DNA of 64,000 nt from Bradyrhizobium sp. Ai1a-2 (lineage in GTDB: Bacteria > Pseudomonadota > Alphaproteobacteria > Rhizobiales > Xanthobacteraceae). How positions within the stretch are numbered: the first letter of the stretch is position 1; every line of letters begins with the position of its first letter. The stretch covers positions 128,911-192,910 of the forward strand of contig NZ_AUEZ01000006.1 of assembly GCF_000426245.1 (NCBI RefSeq), read 5' to 3'. The position numbers were made by a program, and so were the translations under genes. The notes under the pieces were generated by a model. The model was not told the DNA's origin, ran no database searches, and saw only the letters and a list, made by a program, of their open reading frames with translations. Of this stretch, positions 1 to 10,041 are shown one piece after another.

Positions 1-745
1 CGGCGCCGAGCGCGAACACCAGCACGAACACGGCCTGGATCTGCACGCCGGTCGCGGCCAGGATATCGCGATCATCGACGCCCGCGCGCACGATCATGCC
101 GATCCGCGTGCGGTTCAGCGCGAGCCACATCGCAACTCCGATCACGACGGAGGCGGCGAAGATCGCGAGCCGCACCATCGGATATTGCAGATAGACCGGC
201 TCGCCGGAGGATTTGACCGCGGTGATGAAGGGTAGCTGCACCGGGCCGACCAGCCAGCTCGGCGTCTGGATCTGATAGAAGTCCCCGCCGAACACCCACA
301 GCATCAAATCGGCGAACACGATCGCAAGCCCGATCGTCACCATCGTCTGCCGTAGGTCCTGGCCCTCCATGCGGCGGAACACCAGGATCTGCAGCAGCAC
401 GCCGACGAGACCGACCGCGATGAAGGCGACTACGAAGCTCAGGATCCAGGAACCGGTCCAGGCGCTGATGGCGTATCCGACATAGCCGCCGAACAGATAG
501 AGCGAGCCATGCGCCAGGTTGACGTTGCGCATCAAGCCGAAGATCAGCGTGAAGCCGCTGGCCACCAGGAAATACAGGCCGCCGAGCGTGATGCCGTTGA
601 AGACGGCGTTGAGGAAGACGCGCTTGCGGCCGATCGCCTGCTCCAGGCCCGGCGGCCAGACCGCGAAGACCAGCCACAGCAGGAGCGCGATCGCGATGAT
701 CGCGATCAGCGCCCATGCCGGATGGCGTTCGATGAACCGTGCCAT
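1..745 (-). CDS. livH: Branched-chain amino acid-type ABC transporter permease (LivH family), 3' end cut by window edge
   Basis: The minus-strand frame opens with ATG at 743-745 and runs without a stop off the left edge (about 248 residues visible). The protein is very hydrophobic. Residues 46-90 hold the LivH-like stretch with NAVFNGITLGGLYFLVASG and GLMRNVNLAHGSLYLFGGY, typical of inner-membrane permeases of the HAAT/branched-chain amino acid ABC family. It would form half of the membrane channel and take substrate from a periplasmic binding protein; such a gene lies upstream at 1800-3050 on the same strand, with an AraC-type regulator between. The substrate cannot be told from sequence; amides, urea, aromatic acids and branched-chain amino acids are all known in the family. 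The partner LivM and ATPase genes would lie beyond the left edge. Confidence 0.88.
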   Translation of the reverse strand, partial: MARFIERHPAWALIAIIAIALLLWLVFAVWPPGLEQAIGRKRVFLNAVFNGITLGGLYFLVASGFTLIFGLMRNVNLAHGSLYLFGGYVGYAISAWTGSWILSFVVAFIAVGLVGVLLQILVFRRMEGQDLRQTMVTIGLAIVFADLMLWVFGGDFYQIQTPSWLVGPVQLPFITAVKSSGEPVYLQYPMVRLAIFAASVVIGVAMWLALNRTRIGMIVRAGVDDRDILAATGVQIQAVFVLVFALGA

Positions 746-846
746 CGACGTGCGTTCCCTCAAGGCCTCGCGATCGTCTTTGCGGATCGCGTTATTCGTA
801 TCCTAACGGAGGCCGAGGCGGCGGATTTGACCGGGAGTATCTTTTA

Positions 847-1674
847 TCAGGGACGCAGCACCTTGGCGGCGCGGCGGTAGTCGGTTGGGGCCATGCCGAC
901 ATTGGCGGCGAAGAAGCGGGTGAAGCCGCTTTGCGAGGAGAAGCCGAGATCGTAGCCGATATCGGCGATCGGCGCCTCGGTGTCGACCAGCGCGTCCAGC
1001 GCCTGCTCCATGACCAGTGTGTTGCGATAGAGATGCGGCGTGACGCCGGTCTGGGTGCGGAACAGCCGATAGAAGTGAGGCCGCGACAGGCCGGAGGCGC
1101 GGGCGATCGAATCCAGCTCGATCTCGGCGCCGGGGCTTTCGGACAGCAGCTTGACGGATTTGCGGATGCGAAAATCGGTGATCGCGGCGGCGGTGCGAAT
1201 TTCCTGACAGGTTTCGGTTTGCCGCCAGCTTTCCTCGTAGCTGAGATCGATCAGGCGCCGCAATTCGCCATCGAGGCTCTTGAGCGAAGGTGCGCCGCAC
1301 ACAAGCGCCGCGGTGTGCCGGATCAGCCGGTCGAGTATGTCGCTGCGCTTGAAATGGGTGCGGCCGAAGCGAAGGCCTTGCGCACAGGACACGTCAGGCG
1401 CGAACCATTCGGCGTTGACGTAGAGCACGAAGAAGATCGCGCCCCGTTCCATGTCCGTCGGCAGGAAGTTGTGCGGCTCCCACGGGTTGACCGCGACGAC
1501 GGAATCCTCGGTCAGGAGCCGGCGCTGATCGCAGACGTCGATCTGCGCCGGCGTGCCACCGACATGGAAAATCAGATGTCCCTCGCGGTGCGCATGCACG
1601 TTGAAGGGACGGTTCAACTGATAGACCGTCGCGCGACCGAACCGGCCGTGGAAGACGGCAAGCGCTTTGCTCAT
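847..1674 (-). CDS. AraC-family transcriptional regulator
   Basis: This is a 275-residue protein. An N-terminal cupin-like sensing region (about residues 5-110, rich in His and aromatic residues) is followed by a C-terminal AraC/XylS double helix-turn-helix (about 180-275, with ARASGLSRPHFYRLF and the second-HTH signature DIGYDLGFSSQSGFTRFF). I start it at ATG 1672-1674 because GGGAGGG sits directly upstream on the minus strand; a longer frame begins at 1710 but has no ribosome site. It lies between a binding protein gene and a permease gene of one ABC system and probably controls them in response to the transported compound. The inducer is unknown. Confidence 0.85.
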   Translation of the reverse strand: MSKALAVFHGRFGRATVYQLNRPFNVHAHREGHLIFHVGGTPAQIDVCDQRRLLTEDSVVAVNPWEPHNFLPTDMERGAIFFVLYVNAEWFAPDVSCAQGLRFGRTHFKRSDILDRLIRHTAALVCGAPSLKSLDGELRRLIDLSYEESWRQTETCQEIRTAAAITDFRIRKSVKLLSESPGAEIELDSIARASGLSRPHFYRLFRTQTGVTPHLYRNTLVMEQALDALVDTEAPIADIGYDLGFSSQSGFTRFFAANVGMAPTDYRRAAKVLRP

Positions 1675-1799
1675 GCCCTCCCTCCCGCGGGATGTTCTCA
1701 TCTTTTTCAACTAGCGTTCAACATCCGGGAAAAGAACGCAAGCGTGTCAACGCCGCGCGCCCGTCAGCCAACGGTCGGTTCGCACCCGCAAAAATTAGG

Positions 1800-3050
1800 T
1801 CAGTACTTCTTGCATTCCGGGATAGTGCGGCTCGGCAAGCCGATCTTGGCGAACACCGCCGGATCGTAGCCGAGCGTCTGGTTCACGTTCGGAATCACCT
1901 TCACGACCTTGCTGAACAGGGCGCCCTTGCCGTCGTCCACCACCTCGGTCACGAAATTGGTGCCGATCGCCTGGCGGTTGGAATCGAGCTTGATCTTGCC
2001 GTTGGGCGCGTCGAGCTCGATCTTGGCCAGCGCTTCCTTGAGCTTCGCCTGGTTGTTGCTGAGGTCGCCATTAACCTGACGCAGCGCCAGGATCAGCGCC
2101 ATGGTCGAGCCGTAATAATTGGTGGCGAGCAGCGAGGGGCTCGGGAAGCGTTTGTTCGGCGGGAAAGAGTCCTGATAGGCCTTCACGAATTTCTGCCAGC
2201 CGGGATCCTCCCAGGTGTCGGCCTGGCCGCTCGCGGCGATGGTGCCGATCAGCGCGTTCTTGGCGCTGCCCTTGGACGACAGGATGGTCTGGTCGATCAT
2301 GATCGAGCCGCCCATCAGATGCGCCTTGCCGCCGGCCTGCTGATACTGGTTGAGGAAGTTGACGGCATCAGCGCCGCCGAGGCCGAGATAGATCGCATCG
2401 ACATCGTCCGGCAGGGCGGCGATCACGGAGGCGAAGTCCTTGGTGCCGAGCGGCACCCATTGCCGGTTCGTGACCTGTCCGCCGGCGCCGCAGAATTCAA
2501 GCACGAGGCCGAACACCTGCGTGTAGATGAAGGAATAGTCCTCGCCGACGGTCGCGATCTTGCGATAGCCCTTGCTATCATAGGCATATTTGCCGAGACC
2601 GGTCTGCCACTGCGCGCCGTCCATGTTGTAGCGGAAGAAATTCGGAGCAGGGTCGACATAGGTCGTCTCCTGCGCACCGGAAGCGGCGTTGATAAAGGTC
2701 AGCTCGGGGCGCGACTTGGCGAAGTTCTTCACCGCGATGCCTTCGTCGCCGGAAAGTGGCGAGAGCAGGATCTGCACCTTGTCCTGCTCGATCAGCTTGC
2801 GCACGGCGCGCACCGCGGAATCGGGCGTCGCATCCGTCGAGGCGATGACGAATTCGAGCTCCTTGTCGCCGACCTTCTTGCCGAGCGTATTGAGCGCGGT
2901 CTGGAAACCGCGGATGCCGTCCTCGCCGAGCACGGTGTAGGTGCCTTCGAGGGTTGCGGTAACGCCAACCTTGATCTTCTCCTGCGCGACTGCGGCGCCT
3001 GAAAGCAACAGGCTGCCTAGCGCGATCAGTCCCACACTGCCTTTCAACAT
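1800..3050 (-). CDS. ABC transporter substrate-binding protein, branched-chain amino acid (LivK) type
   Basis: A 416-residue periplasmic binding protein with a clean Sec signal peptide (cleavage near AAVAQ, residue 22) followed by the type I fold start KIKVGVTATLEGTYTVLGEDG. The ribosome site GGAGGAGGAC lies just upstream of ATG 3050. The long central region with GEDYSFIYTQVFG and SVIAALPDDVDAIYLGLGG fits the Peripla_BP_6 family. It should deliver ligand to the permease encoded at 1-745. At least two other LivK-type proteins occur in this window (13744 and 59360), so family membership does not define the substrate. The 314-bp upstream gap carries the katG terminator and presumably this gene's promoter. 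Confidence 0.9.
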   Translation of the reverse strand: MLKGSVGLIALGSLLLSGAAVAQEKIKVGVTATLEGTYTVLGEDGIRGFQTALNTLGKKVGDKELEFVIASTDATPDSAVRAVRKLIEQDKVQILLSPLSGDEGIAVKNFAKSRPELTFINAASGAQETTYVDPAPNFFRYNMDGAQWQTGLGKYAYDSKGYRKIATVGEDYSFIYTQVFGLVLEFCGAGGQVTNRQWVPLGTKDFASVIAALPDDVDAIYLGLGGADAVNFLNQYQQAGGKAHLMGGSIMIDQTILSSKGSAKNALIGTIAASGQADTWEDPGWQKFVKAYQDSFPPNKRFPSPSLLATNYYGSTMALILALRQVNGDLSNNQAKLKEALAKIELDAPNGKIKLDSNRQAIGTNFVTEVVDDGKGALFSKVVKVIPNVNQTLGYDPAVFAKIGLPSRTIPECKKY

Positions 3051-3293
3051 TGCTGTCCTCCTCCCATTTTGCAGCGTCTTGCATGCGGCCCGCGCGTTTG
3101 CGCTGGCTGCGACGTCTGGTTGTTGGGCGAAGGCTAACCGATGGCGGATGCAGCGCGGACGTCTCCGCGCCGCGCGGCTTGACGGGCAGTCTCATTTTGC
3201 ATGCTGCGCCGCAATGATATCTGGCGTGGGATTGTGGTGCGGAGAGGGTCAGTCGACGCGGATGCGTAGATCTGACGCAGGGACGGCGGACAT

Positions 3294-3332
3294 AAAGAGG
3301 GCGGCGTTTCGGATTGAAACGCCGCCCTCTTT
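3294..3332 (-). terminator. Strong intrinsic terminator downstream of katG
   Basis: A perfect 17-bp inverted repeat (arms 3294-3310 and 3316-3332, loop of 5) with a GC-rich stem and A/T-rich base. It lies 33 bp beyond the katG stop codon. The stem base gives AAA on one side and TTT on the other, so it could stop transcription from either side, but only katG reads into it here. The rest of 3051-3364 shows no gene. Confidence 0.85.
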
Positions 3333-3364
3333 CTTGCTGATGGCTTGCGACAGCCTTCAGGATC

Positions 3365-5640
<2,276 letters not shown>

Positions 5641-6585
5641 ATGATCCAGTTTACCCTGCGACAGCTTCGCTATTTTGACGCGCTGGCGCGTCATGGCCAT
5701 TTCGGACGTGCAGCCGAGGCATGCGCCATCACGCAGCCGGCGCTGTCGATGCAGATCAAGGAACTGGAAGAAGCGGTCGGCGGCGTGCTGCTCGAGCGCA
5801 GCGCCCGGCAGGTCGTGCTGACGAAGTTCGGCGAAGAACTCGCCCAGCGCGTCCGCGAAATCCTGCGCTCGGTCGATGAACTCGGGGACTTTGCGCGTGC
5901 GTCGCGGGACCAGCTCGTCGGCCGGCTGCGCATCGGCATGATCCCGACGATTGCGCCCTATCTGCTGCCCAAGGTGATCGCCAATCTCACGCAGATGCAT
6001 CCCGAACTCGACATTCACGTTCGCGAGACGGTGACGCCGAAGCTGATCAAGGAACTGGCGGAAGGCCGGCTCGACACGGCCATTGTCGCCCTCCCGGTGT
6101 CCGAGCCCTCGCTGACCGAGGTCGCGCTGTTCACGGAAAATTTCCTGCTGGTGCGGCCGGGCGAGGACGAGGGCACGCCGGTGCCTAGCAGCGAAGCGCT
6201 GCGCGAGATGAAGCTTCTCCTGCTGGAGGAGGGACATTGCTTTCGCGAACAGGCGCTATCGTTCTGCAACATGCAGTCATCGCCGCCGCGGGAGGTGCTG
6301 GAAGCAAGCTCGCTGTCCACGCTCGTTCAGATGGTCGGCGCCGGCATCGGCGTCACCCTGATCCCGGAAATGGCTGTGGGGGTGGAGACGCGCTCGGCAT
6401 CGGTCTCCGTCGCCCGCTTCAAGGACCCGCAACCGTCGCGAACCATCGGCATGGTCTGGCGCAAGACCAGCCCTCTGGCGAGGCAGCTTATGCAGATTTC
6501 CGAAGTGGTTTGTCTGTCAGCCGAGGCGTTGCGCGAGCAGCGCGCTCCAAAGTCGTCATCACGATCACGCCATCGCCGGGCCTGA
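5641..6585 (+). CDS. oxyR: LysR-family hydrogen peroxide sensor OxyR
   Basis: A 314-residue LysR-type regulator with an N-terminal winged HTH (residues 4-63, FGRAAEACAITQPALSMQIK) and a substrate-binding domain. The redox pair of OxyR is present: Cys200 and Cys209 in GHCFREQALSFC, equal to Cys199 and Cys208 of the E. coli protein. It therefore should sense peroxide by disulfide formation and activate katG, which is divergent. There is no recognisable ribosome site before ATG 5641 and no earlier in-frame start, so translation may be leaderless. An unusually long Arg/Ser-rich tail ends the protein. Confidence 0.93.
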   Translation: MIQFTLRQLRYFDALARHGHFGRAAEACAITQPALSMQIKELEEAVGGVLLERSARQVVLTKFGEELAQRVREILRSVDELGDFARASRDQLVGRLRIGMIPTIAPYLLPKVIANLTQMHPELDIHVRETVTPKLIKELAEGRLDTAIVALPVSEPSLTEVALFTENFLLVRPGEDEGTPVPSSEALREMKLLLLEEGHCFREQALSFCNMQSSPPREVLEASSLSTLVQMVGAGIGVTLIPEMAVGVETRSASVSVARFKDPQPSRTIGMVWRKTSPLARQLMQISEVVCLSAEALREQRAPKSSSRSRHRRA

Positions 6586-6642
6586 CCGGCGTCGACCGCC
6601 CTGGCGGGCGGTATCTCCAAGTTGGATTCCAAGCGCCTCGAA

Positions 6643-6667
6643 GCATGATTCCGAAAAGATCATGCTC
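6643..6667 (-). repeat. Truncated copy of the GAGCATGATC intergenic palindrome
   Basis: GCATGATT and GATCATGC flank a short CCGAAAA centre, with GAGCATGATC read on the minus strand. It matches the outer parts of the fuller copies at 15938 and 48316 but lacks their central ACCGGTTTCCACTTT section. It lies in the short gap between oxyR and the hydrolase gene. Confidence 0.7.
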
Positions 6668-6696
6668 AAACAAAGAAACGACAGGAGATCGATACG

Positions 6697-7929
6697 ATGG
6701 CCGGACAGTGGATCGACATCGCCGCAACGGATGGCGGCAGCTTCAAGGGATACCTCTCTGTGCCCGCCTCGGGCTCCGGTCCCGGCATCCTGCTCCTGCA
6801 GGAAATCTTCGGCGTCAACGCCTCGATGCGCGCGGTGGCGGACTACTATGCTGAGGAAGGCTACGTCGTGCTCGCGCCAGATCTGTTCTGGCGCATGGAG
6901 CCGGGCGTCGAGCTCGGCTACAGCGACGCGGATTTCGGCAAGGCGATGGGCTACTACCGGCGTTTCGATGTCGACCGGTCGATCAAGGATGCGGCCGATG
7001 CGCTGAAAGTCCTGCGCGCGCGTCCTGAATGCAAGGGCGGGGTCGGCGCGCTCGGCTTCTGCCTGGGCGGCAAGCTCGCTTATCTCGTTGCCGCGCGCAC
7101 CGATGTCGACTGTGCCGTCAGCTATTACGGAGTCGGCATCGAGGCCGATCTCGGCGAGGCCGGCAACGTCAAGGGGCCGATGGTCTTTCATTTTGCAGAG
7201 CTCGACCGCTTTGCGCCGGCGGAAGCGCGCGAACAGATCAAGGCGGCATTTGCTGGACGTCCCGACGTCGAATTCTATCTCTATCCCGGTTGCGATCACG
7301 CGTTCGCTGCGCCGGAGCGGGCGAGCTTCAACAAGCCTGCATCGCTGATGGCGCATACGCGTTCGATCGCGCTGTTCCGGAAGGTGCTGGGTCCTCGGTA
7401 CGATCTCTCCGCCTTGTGGGACAAGCATACCGAGCTCGAATTCGCGACGCGCTCGGCCGAAGAGACCATGAAGACCATGGTCGCCGAGCCCTATGTCAAC
7501 CACATCCCGACCATGACCGGCGGCGTCGGCTATCGCGACCTGCTGCGCTTCTACAAGAACCACTTCATCCCGAAGACGCCGCAGGACACCAAATTGGTGC
7601 CGATCTCGCGCACCATCGGTGCCGACCGCGTCGTGGACGAGATGCTGTTCTGCTTCACCCACGACATCGAGATCGACTGGATGCTGCCCGGCATCCCGCC
7701 GACGGGCAAGTATGTGGAGATCCCGCTGGTCGCGATCGTCCGCTTCCGCGGCGACAAGCTCTACAATGAGCATATCTATTGGGACCAGGCCTCGGTGCTG
7801 GTGCAGATCGGCTTGCTCGATCCTGCGAAGCTTCCGGTGGCGGGCGTCGAGACCGCGAAGAAGCTGGTCGACGAGTCCTTGCCGTCGAACACGTTGATGG
7901 CGCGCTGGGCAGAGAGCGCTCCGAAATAA
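6697..7929 (+). CDS. Dienelactone hydrolase fused to a C-terminal SnoaL/NTF2-like domain
   Basis: A 410-residue protein. Residues 1 to about 220 are a dienelactone hydrolase (carboxymethylenebutenolidase family) with the whole catalytic set in place: Glu36 (LLQEIFG), Cys122 (GFCLGG), Asp170 (ELDRFAP) and His201 (CDHAF). These positions are almost the same as in the Pseudomonas enzyme (36, 123, 171, 202). Residues about 230-400 form a second domain, with the NTF2/SnoaL-like pattern of repeated aromatic-rich strands (IPTMTGGVGYRDLLRFY). AGGAG lies upstream of ATG 6697. The family hydrolyses lactones in aromatic degradation; the role of the second domain is unknown. Confidence 0.88.
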   Translation: MAGQWIDIAATDGGSFKGYLSVPASGSGPGILLLQEIFGVNASMRAVADYYAEEGYVVLAPDLFWRMEPGVELGYSDADFGKAMGYYRRFDVDRSIKDAADALKVLRARPECKGGVGALGFCLGGKLAYLVAARTDVDCAVSYYGVGIEADLGEAGNVKGPMVFHFAELDRFAPAEAREQIKAAFAGRPDVEFYLYPGCDHAFAAPERASFNKPASLMAHTRSIALFRKVLGPRYDLSALWDKHTELEFATRSAEETMKTMVAEPYVNHIPTMTGGVGYRDLLRFYKNHFIPKTPQDTKLVPISRTIGADRVVDEMLFCFTHDIEIDWMLPGIPPTGKYVEIPLVAIVRFRGDKLYNEHIYWDQASVLVQIGLLDPAKLPVAGVETAKKLVDESLPSNTLMARWAESAPK

Positions 7930-7948
7930 TCAACTGGTCGACGACACT

Positions 7949-8959
7949 CTAGCCGCTGTCGCGCAGCACCAGTTCGAAGCCCAGATCGATTCGGCGTTGG
8001 CCGCCGCGCTCGAGCGTCAGTGTTGCGGCGGTGCGGCCGATCGCATCGCCATGGACGCTGATGGTGCTGAGACTTGGCGAGATCAGCCGTCCCATCTCGA
8101 GATCGCCGAGGCCGACGACCGCGACCGGCTGTGCCGCGGCCGGGCCGTCGCGCAGCAGCCCGGCCTTGCGCAAGCCTGCCATGAAGCCGATGGCATGGGC
8201 GTCGTTGGCCGCGAACACGGCATCGACGCCGGGCAGATTTGCATGCGCAGCCACGCTGCCGGACGCGTTGCGTTCGAGGATCAGCCGCCGCGGCTGGTGT
8301 AACCCGCACGCCAGCGCGTGGTCCTGGAAGCCGAGCCACCGCCGTGTGCCGCGCGGGTCGTCGCCGCCGATGAAGGCGAGATGCTGACGGCCCTGCGCGA
8401 TGAAGTGACGCGCAACCGCAGCGCCGGCCTCGTAATTGTCGAAGCCGGCAACGGCATCGATCGGATCGATCGGCAGCTCCCAGGTTTCGACGATCGGAAT
8501 CCGGGCGTGACGCAGCAGGCGCTTGCCGTCCTCGGTCGCGGGCGAGCCGACCATGATGATCGCTTCCGGCCGCCGCGACAGCAGTGCCGCCAGCATGCGA
8601 TCCTCGCGCGCAGCGTCGTAGCGCGACTGCGCAAGGATCACGGAATAGCCGAGCGGCTCGAGCTTGTCGGAGAGGCCCTGGACGGTGTCGGCAAAGATCG
8701 AGTTCGCGATCGTCGGCACCAGGACGCCGACTGAATTGGTCTTCGCGCTCGCAAGCGCGCCCGCGACCAGGTTGGGCACATAGCCCAGTTCCCGCATCGC
8801 CTTCTCGACCCTGGCGCGGGTCTCCGGCGCGACCAGATCCGGCAGCCGGACCACGCGACTTACCGTGATCGATGAAACGCCCGCGCGTTTGGCCACCGCC
8901 GACAGCGTCGGGGCGACCTCGTCGGAGCTGGTTTCGGTCTCAGTCAATTCGGAACCCAT
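7949..8959 (-). CDS. LacI-family transcriptional regulator
   Basis: A 336-residue repressor with the LacI HTH and hinge near residues 17-60 (LSAVAKRAGVSSITVSRVV, then LGYVPNLVAGALAS) and a periplasmic-binding-like effector domain (VGVLVPTIANSIFADTVQGL). The open frame extends to 9037, but that would place coding sequence inside the tandem operators at 9002-9037; I therefore favour ATG at 8957-8959 (MGSELTE), with 8995 as an alternative. It is divergent from the phytanoyl-CoA dioxygenase-like gene and very likely represses it and the adjoining MFS gene, as well as itself. Confidence 0.85.
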   Translation of the reverse strand: MGSELTETETSSDEVAPTLSAVAKRAGVSSITVSRVVRLPDLVAPETRARVEKAMRELGYVPNLVAGALASAKTNSVGVLVPTIANSIFADTVQGLSDKLEPLGYSVILAQSRYDAAREDRMLAALLSRRPEAIIMVGSPATEDGKRLLRHARIPIVETWELPIDPIDAVAGFDNYEAGAAVARHFIAQGRQHLAFIGGDDPRGTRRWLGFQDHALACGLHQPRRLILERNASGSVAAHANLPGVDAVFAANDAHAIGFMAGLRKAGLLRDGPAAAQPVAVVGLGDLEMGRLISPSLSTISVHGDAIGRTAATLTLERGGQRRIDLGFELVLRDSG

Positions 8960-9001
8960 GGTGGCGGTGAATCTGCACGATTCCAGATTGCGCATCCATA
9001 G

Positions 9002-9059
9002 TGACAGCGCTAGCATTGCGAATGACAGCGCTAACATATGGCGATGATAGCGCTAGCAT
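9002..9059. promoter_or_regulatory. Three tandem LacI-type operators
   Basis: Three near-identical palindromes of the form TGNYAGCGCTRNCA lie at 9002-9015, 9023-9036 and 9045-9058 (TGACAGCGCTAGCA, TGACAGCGCTAACA, TGATAGCGCTAGCA). Their 21 and 22 bp spacing places them on the same face of the helix. The AGCGCT core is typical of LacI/GalR-family sites. They occupy the space between the LacI gene and the ribosome site of the divergent dioxygenase gene. Confidence 0.85.
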
Positions 9060-9080
9060 AACAAAAGGAGGAACCGCCGT

Positions 9081-9953
9081 ATGATTTCAGACGAAGTGGT
9101 CCAGGCCTACCGACGCGACGGAGTGATCGTCGTCCCCGAGGTGCTCAACAAGGATACGCTGGCGCAGGTCCGCACCGTGCTGGCCGAACTGGTTGCCGGC
9201 GCGGCCAGTGTGACCGAGCATACCGACGTCTATGACCTCGAACCCGGCCACACCCAGGAGAACCCGCGAGTCCGCCGCATCAAGGCGCCGCACAAGGTGC
9301 ATCCGATCTTCGATCAGATCGTCCGCAGCGAGCCGGTCATCTCTATCCTCACCAAGCTGATCGGACCCGGTCTGCGCCTGCATGGCTCCAAGCTCAACAT
9401 GAAGTCCGCGCAGTACGGCTCGCCGGTCGAGTGGCATCAGGACTGGGCGTTCTATCCCCACACCAATGACGACATCCTTGCGATCGGCGTGCTGCTTGAC
9501 GACTGCGATCTGGAGAACGGCCCCATGATGGTGACGCCCGGGTCGCATGTCGGCGGCACCATGTGGGATCACCATGGCGAGGACGGCTGCTTCGCCGGCC
9601 TGATCGATCCGGACCTGATTCAGGACGACATCAAACGGGCCGTGCCCTGCATGGGCAAGGCGGGCAGCATGTCGTTCCATCACGTGCGCGCGCTGCACGG
9701 CTCGGCGACCAACACCTCGAACCGCCCGCGCAACCTTCTGCTTTATGAAGTTGCGGCAAGCGATGCCTGGCCGCTGGCAGGCGTGAAGGATTTTGCGGAG
9801 TTCGACAGCCGCCTGCTTGCCGGCGGCTCGGTGATCGCGCCGCGGATAACCAGTGTTCCAGTGCGCATGCCGCTGCCGCCGCCCAAGCGCCAAGGCTCGA
9901 TCTACGAAACGCAGTCCGCGTCGAAGAAGACCTACTTCACGCGCGCCGCCTGA
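9081..9953 (+). CDS. Phytanoyl-CoA dioxygenase (PhyH) family, Fe(II)/2-oxoglutarate-dependent oxygenase
   Basis: A 290-residue protein with the facial triad of the superfamily: His119-X-Asp121 in EWHQDWAFYPH and distal His206 in ALHGSATNTSNRPR, followed by Arg217 for 2-oxoglutarate. AGGAGG precedes ATG 9081. PhyH relatives hydroxylate small molecules, not only phytanoyl-CoA. Together with the following MFS permease and the LacI regulator it suggests an inducible uptake and oxidation pathway for one small compound; which one cannot be said. Confidence 0.88.
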   Translation: MISDEVVQAYRRDGVIVVPEVLNKDTLAQVRTVLAELVAGAASVTEHTDVYDLEPGHTQENPRVRRIKAPHKVHPIFDQIVRSEPVISILTKLIGPGLRLHGSKLNMKSAQYGSPVEWHQDWAFYPHTNDDILAIGVLLDDCDLENGPMMVTPGSHVGGTMWDHHGEDGCFAGLIDPDLIQDDIKRAVPCMGKAGSMSFHHVRALHGSATNTSNRPRNLLLYEVAASDAWPLAGVKDFAEFDSRLLAGGSVIAPRITSVPVRMPLPPPKRQGSIYETQSASKKTYFTRAA

Positions 9954-9964
9954 CAGAATTCCGA

Positions 9965-9998
9965 CGAAGCCCGCGGGGAGCAACACCCGCGGGCTTCG
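9965..9998 (+). terminator. Perfect GC-rich hairpin between the dioxygenase and MFS genes
   Basis: CGAAGCCCGCGGG (9965-9977) pairs exactly with CCCGCGGGCTTCG (9986-9998) across an 8-nt loop. No T run follows, so it may act as a partial terminator or mRNA-stabilising hairpin that makes the oxygenase more abundant than the downstream transporter. Confidence 0.6.
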
Positions 9999-10041
9999 CG
10001 CTTGCGACGATCAAAAAACAAATCAACAGGGATGGAAACCA

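Noticed and set aside
8996..9037. Longer LacI start (MLALSFAMLALSLW)
   Set aside because: It would place coding sequence inside the tandem operators and gives the repressor an unlikely hydrophobic N terminus.
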